DNA from: Paraburkholderia domus
GTDB taxonomy: Bacteria; Pseudomonadota; Gammaproteobacteria; Burkholderiales; Burkholderiaceae
Length of the DNA: 64,000 nucleotides
Reading direction: 5' to 3'
NCBI RefSeq assembly: GCF_905220705.1
Contig: NZ_CAJNAT010000034.1
Coordinates: forward strand, 1-64,000
Below are positions 62,049 through 64,000 of the stretch, piece after piece (the stretch's first letter is position 1; every line of letters starts with the position of its first letter). The notes beneath the pieces were generated by a model. It did no database searches. It saw only the letters and a list, made by a program, of their open reading frames with translations, and was not told the origin of the DNA. A program made the translations under genes and the position numbers.

Positions 62049-62280
62049 TCCCTTTAATTGTGGTTTCCCGATCTGAACGAGTCGAATCGATATATGTTTA
62101 AATTAATTTGTATATCGAACTAATTCAGATTGAATCGATGGACTTGCAATTACCCCTGCGACCCATTGGCACAAAAAACGGCGTATCCCGCGATCGGAAC
62201 CGCCGATTTTTGGCACAAAGCGAGGCTAACATCGCGGGTTCAATCGCACGTAGTCCATCTCGACTAGGGGGAAACGACGA
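62049..62280. promoter_or_regulatory. Upstream region of the phosphoesterase operon
   Basis: About 230 bp, with an AT-rich patch at 62088-62130 (ATATGTTTAAATTAATTTG) that probably contains the minus-strand promoter. A 10-bp direct repeat TTGGCACAAA occurs at 62166-62175 and 62210-62219. A short inverted repeat ATCGGaaccgCCGAT followed by TTTT lies at 62192-62210. No gene is supported here. Confidence 0.35.
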
Positions 62281-62333
62281 GTGCAGTTGCCCAATGAAGC
62301 GGCCTGCTGGCACGCTTCATTGAGCAACTGCAC
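62281..62333. repeat. 20-bp inverted repeat with 13-nt loop
   Basis: GTGCAGTTGCCCAATGAAGC (62281-62300) pairs with GCTTCATTGAGCAACTGCAC (62314-62333) with one mismatch. It is one of the longest simple hairpins in the window and lies inside the GntR-like remnant. It is not followed by a T tract. Confidence 0.9.
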
Positions 62334-62484
62334 CACGCTACAAAAAACGGTATGGAATCTGATTGCCCGCGGCATGATCAAAATCCGCCACGGCAAAGGC
62401 ACCTTGGTCATCCAGCCGCGCCTTACTCAGCGACCTACTCAGCGACTCACTCAGCCGCCCGCCGAACTGAGCGGCTTTGTCTAG
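62281..62484 (+). pseudogene. Remnant of a GntR-type winged helix
   Basis: The 67-codon frame contains SNCTTLQKTVWNLIARG followed by MIKIRHGKGTLVIQP. This is the second half of a GntR helix-turn-helix and wing (pattern TT...L..L.ARG.I..R.GKGT.V). The first half of the domain is missing and replaced by unrelated sequence, no effector domain follows, and the frame ends in a CTCAGCGAC-rich tail. It is best read as a gene fragment. It is convergent with the aldehyde dehydrogenase that ends at 62540, which it may once have regulated. Confidence 0.45.
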
Positions 62485-62539
62485 GATATGCGTGCGCACG
62501 GCCACTATCCGCCCCCCCGGCGGGTGACATCAGGAGACG

Positions 62540-63979
62540 TCAGGACACCTCAGCCGTCGCGCCCTGAATCGATTTCGCTTCACAGAACTCCGCGAGTCCG
62601 AAACGGCCCAGTTCCCGGCCATTTCCAGATTGGCGATACCCGCCAAACGGCGCATACGGATTGAATGCCGCGCCGTTAATGTCCACCTGTCCGGTGCGCA
62701 ACCGGCGAGCGAGTGCCATCGCTGTACCCGTATCACGCGACCAGATTCCGCCACCAAGACCGTAAGGCACATCGTTCGCGATCCGTACAGCGTCATCTAC
62801 GTCTTCGTACTGCAGGACAGACAAAACCGGTCCAAAGATTTCTTCACGCGCGATCGTCATGTCCGTGGTCACGTCGCCGAATACGGTCGGGCGCACGAAG
62901 TAGCCCGCTTCAAGTCCCGCAATGGGATCCGCACCGCCCGCGAGAAGCGCCGCACCTTCGGCGATGCCCCGATTAACGTAGTCGATCACGCGTGCGTGTT
63001 GTCGTGCGTTGGCCAGCGGCCCGATCTGAACGTGCTCGTCACGCGGGTCGCCAACAATCATTGCTCTCGCGGCCTCTGCCACGTATGCAGAAACGATGCC
63101 ATACAGACTGCGTGGCACCAGCAAGCGGCTGTGCGCGCTGCACGTCTGTCCCGCATTAACGAACGCCGCACGCAGCGCACCCGGAATCGCTTGCGAAAGA
63201 TCCGCGTCGGCAAGCAGGATTGCGGCCGATTTACCACCCAGTTCGAGCGTAGTGCGTTTGACTGTCGCCGCAGCAAGCGCACCGACCCGGCGCCCCGCCG
63301 CGGTCGATCCGGTGAACGAGATCATGTCGACATCAAGATGGCTCGCGAGCGCTTCGCCGACCACGGGCCCGGTTCCGTTGACAAGATTGAATACGCCCGC
63401 AGGCAGTCGCGCTTCGTGGATGATCTCAGCGAGCATTGCAGCGCATGCCGGCGCCTCCTCCGACGGCTTCAGGACCACCGTGCAGCCCGCGGCGAGCGCA
63501 TAAGCGACCTTCGCGGCGATCTGATGCAACGGATAGTTCCATGGCGTGATGCACGCGACGACACCGATCGGCTCATGGACGACCTGCGAATGGCCAATCT
63601 GTTCAACAGCGTCGCACTGCTGCGCCAACTGCGCGGCGATCGCGAACGTTGCAATGGGCAAACCCACCTGAGCTCGCCGCGAAAAGGCAATCGGCGTGCC
63701 GACCTCCCGCGTAATAGCCTGAGCCAATTCTTCGCTTCGCGCTTCAAGGCCGGCCCGGATGGCAAGCAGATAGCGTGTTCGCTCCGCTGAAGATGTTTGC
63801 GACCAGTTGTCGAATGCATCGCGGGCCGCGGCGACGGCGTGAGCGGCGTCGTCAGCCGTACCGAGCGACACGGTTGCGACCGGCGTGCCATCGACCGGGT
63901 TGCACACCTGGTGTGATTCGCCGTCGGCGCGCTGATGCCAGGTGCCATTGATATAGAAACGACTGTAGTGATGAGACAT
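62540..63979 (-). CDS. NAD(P)-dependent aldehyde dehydrogenase
   Basis: A 479-aa aldehyde dehydrogenase. The catalytic cysteine is in NAGQTCSAHSRLLVPR, the glutamate in TTLELGGKSAAIL, and the cofactor-binding segment in VACITPWNYPLHQIAAKVAYAL and SFTGSTAAGRRVG. The sequence GGYRQSGNGRELGRFGLAEF near the C-terminus and overall pattern resemble broad-specificity dehydrogenases acting on betaine-aldehyde-like or aromatic aldehydes; the substrate is not assigned. The ATG at 63979 has AGGAG upstream; a GTG at 63985 is less likely. It is the third aldehyde dehydrogenase in the window and stands alone next to a broken GntR gene. Confidence 0.9.
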   Translation of the reverse strand: MSHHYSRFYINGTWHQRADGESHQVCNPVDGTPVATVSLGTADDAAHAVAAARDAFDNWSQTSSAERTRYLLAIRAGLEARSEELAQAITREVGTPIAFSRRAQVGLPIATFAIAAQLAQQCDAVEQIGHSQVVHEPIGVVACITPWNYPLHQIAAKVAYALAAGCTVVLKPSEEAPACAAMLAEIIHEARLPAGVFNLVNGTGPVVGEALASHLDVDMISFTGSTAAGRRVGALAAATVKRTTLELGGKSAAILLADADLSQAIPGALRAAFVNAGQTCSAHSRLLVPRSLYGIVSAYVAEAARAMIVGDPRDEHVQIGPLANARQHARVIDYVNRGIAEGAALLAGGADPIAGLEAGYFVRPTVFGDVTTDMTIAREEIFGPVLSVLQYEDVDDAVRIANDVPYGLGGGIWSRDTGTAMALARRLRTGQVDINGAAFNPYAPFGGYRQSGNGRELGRFGLAEFCEAKSIQGATAEVS

Positions 63980-64000
63980 GTTCACTCCTGAACTATCTGA

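Overview
The window looks like a chromosome or megaplasmid segment of a high-GC betaproteobacterium of the Burkholderiales, most likely Paraburkholderia/Burkholderia. The basis is family resemblance: trimeric Burkholderia-type porins, the type VI secretion gene order, a bcsD/P/Q/A/B/Z/C cellulose operon, a betaproteobacterial hpa cluster, and strong G/C bias at third codon positions. No database search was run, so the genus is an inference. I saw no rRNA, tRNA, CRISPR array, phage or complete insertion sequence.

Layout. (1) 1-10.7 kb: part of a type VI secretion system (T6SS). On the minus strand are the start of a vgrG, tssC and tssB. On the plus strand are tssK, tssL (dotU), an OmpA-domain anchor gene, hcp, clpV (tssH) and tssE. 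The two arms diverge from an unusually AT-rich 570 bp region. tssA, tssF, tssG, tssJ and tssM are not in the window. (2) 10.8-22.2 kb: a run of minus-strand genes, read from the right: a LuxR-type regulator with a 9-bp tandem repeat, a hypothetical protein, a FeaB-like aldehyde dehydrogenase, a class III aminotransferase, a EutR-like AraC regulator, an APC permease, an exported Cys-type sulfatase, an exported formylglycine-generating enzyme and a porin. (3) 22.4-28.7 kb: a plus-strand short-chain dehydrogenase, then a second minus-strand run: porin, MFS transporter, HDAC-like amidohydrolase, MoaF-like protein and MoaE-like short-chain dehydrogenase. (4) 29.0-36.8 kb: a LuxR regulator, hpaR (minus), then hpaG1-G2-E-D-F-H-I for homoprotocatechuate meta-cleavage. 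(5) 36.9-55.6 kb: a c-di-GMP and cellulose block consisting of a GGDEF-EAL protein, a diguanylate cyclase and bcsD-P-Q-A-B-Z-C. It is bracketed by two copies, in opposite orientation, of a 0.6-0.7 kb repeat element. (6) 55.9-64 kb: a hybrid histidine kinase with two receiver domains, a DUF72 protein, a di-heme peroxidase coupled to a lipoprotein phosphoesterase, a remnant of a GntR-type helix-turn-helix, and an orphan aldehyde dehydrogenase.

How the parts may work together. Regions 2-4 can be read as one catabolic neighbourhood (inference). Sulfated and/or N-acetylated amines would enter through porins, lose sulfate (sulfatase plus its maturase) or acetyl (HDAC-like enzyme), and be transaminated or oxidised to an arylacetaldehyde and then an arylacetate. 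That product, once hydroxylated by enzymes not in this window, would enter the hpa pathway and yield pyruvate and succinic semialdehyde. MoaF/MoaE-like genes, an arylsulfatase and a FeaB-like dehydrogenase recall the Klebsiella monoamine regulon. In region 5 the diguanylate cyclase and the GGDEF-EAL protein could set local c-di-GMP for the PilZ domain of BcsA.

The strongest unexplained signals are the paired inverted elements around the cellulose block, whose hairpins show a compensatory base-pair change, and a short repeat inserted in frame in three T6SS genes.
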